DNA from: a bacterium
Lineage (GTDB): Bacteria > UBP14 > UBA6098 > B30-G16
Direction of reading: 5' to 3'
DNA: 6,031 nt
Assembly: GCA_027007865.1 (NCBI GenBank)
Contig: JALTEE010000407.1
Coordinates: 1 to 6,031, forward strand
The position numbers and the translations under genes are program-made. This document shows positions 6,002-6,031 of this stretch, piece after piece. Within the stretch, counting starts at the first letter, position 1, and each line of letters begins with the position of its first letter. Below the pieces are notes generated by a model. That model did no database searches and was not told the DNA's origin. It saw only the letters and a list, made by a program, of their open reading frames with translations.

Positions 6002-6031
6002 GCGGGCGTAGCTCAGGTGGTAGAGCATCAG
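6002..6031 (+). tRNA. tRNA, probably tRNA-Gly, 5' part only
   Basis: The sequence reads as acceptor strand GCGGGCG (6002-6008), T8 A9, D-stem GCTC (6011-6014), D-loop AGGTGGTA with the conserved GG, D-stem GAGC (6023-6026), A26, then the first bases TCAG of the anticodon stem. The window ends before the anticodon. GCGGGCG as acceptor and TCAG at the start of the anticodon arm are typical of bacterial tRNA-Gly, but the identity cannot be proved without the anticodon. The gene is divergent from the barrel-fusion gene. Confidence 0.88.

Noticed and set aside
5831..6031. Attachment site or mobile-element boundary at the tRNA gene
   Set aside because: tRNA genes are common integration targets, but only the 5' part is visible, and no integrase, repeated tRNA fragment or compositional shift was seen in the window.

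Overview
This is an AT-rich bacterial window holding three complete protein genes, all on the minus strand, and the 5' part of one tRNA gene on the plus strand at the right edge. The proteins are envelope or surface types: a PorV/UPF0164-like outer-membrane barrel fused to CARDB-like, FlgD-like and OmpA-like modules, a secreted FG-GAP repeat protein, and a membrane-anchored LytR_C protein. This suite suggests a Gram-negative (diderm) bacterium of the FCB superphylum or a neighbouring candidate phylum. Expression signals argue against a typical member of Bacteroidota: two promoters look like canonical sigma-70 sites, a third has an exact TTGACA -35, and the largest gene has a perfect AGGAGG Shine-Dalgarno. 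The genetic code looks standard, since the three genes end in TGA, TAA and TAG. Species or phylum cannot be fixed from this window.

Layout from right to left, in the direction of transcription. A divergent intergenic region (5831-6001) carries a plus-strand promoter for the tRNA (6002 onward, probably tRNA-Gly) and a minus-strand promoter (TTGATT-N16-TATAAT) with upstream A-tracts. That second promoter drives a 992-aa outer-membrane fusion protein (5830 to 2852). After a 35-nt gap comes a 707-aa secreted protein with about seven FG-GAP calcium-loop motifs and a cysteine-rich C-terminus (2816 to 693). The two are probably one transcription unit. In the gap, a run of seven Gs sits next to a TTG start codon; it could act as a wobble Shine-Dalgarno or as a slippage-prone tract.

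The third gene (562 to 62) encodes a 166-aa protein with one membrane segment and a LytR_C domain. It has its own near-consensus promoter (TTGACA-N17-TATAGT) between it and the FG-GAP gene.

Functionally, the barrel protein is well suited to link the outer membrane to peptidoglycan: only its third OmpA-like module keeps the Asp/Arg pair used to bind diaminopimelate. The FG-GAP protein is a plausible surface partner or cargo, but no recognisable sorting signal was seen on it. No mobile element, CRISPR array or clear intrinsic terminator is present, and no stretch longer than about 170 bases lacks a gene.
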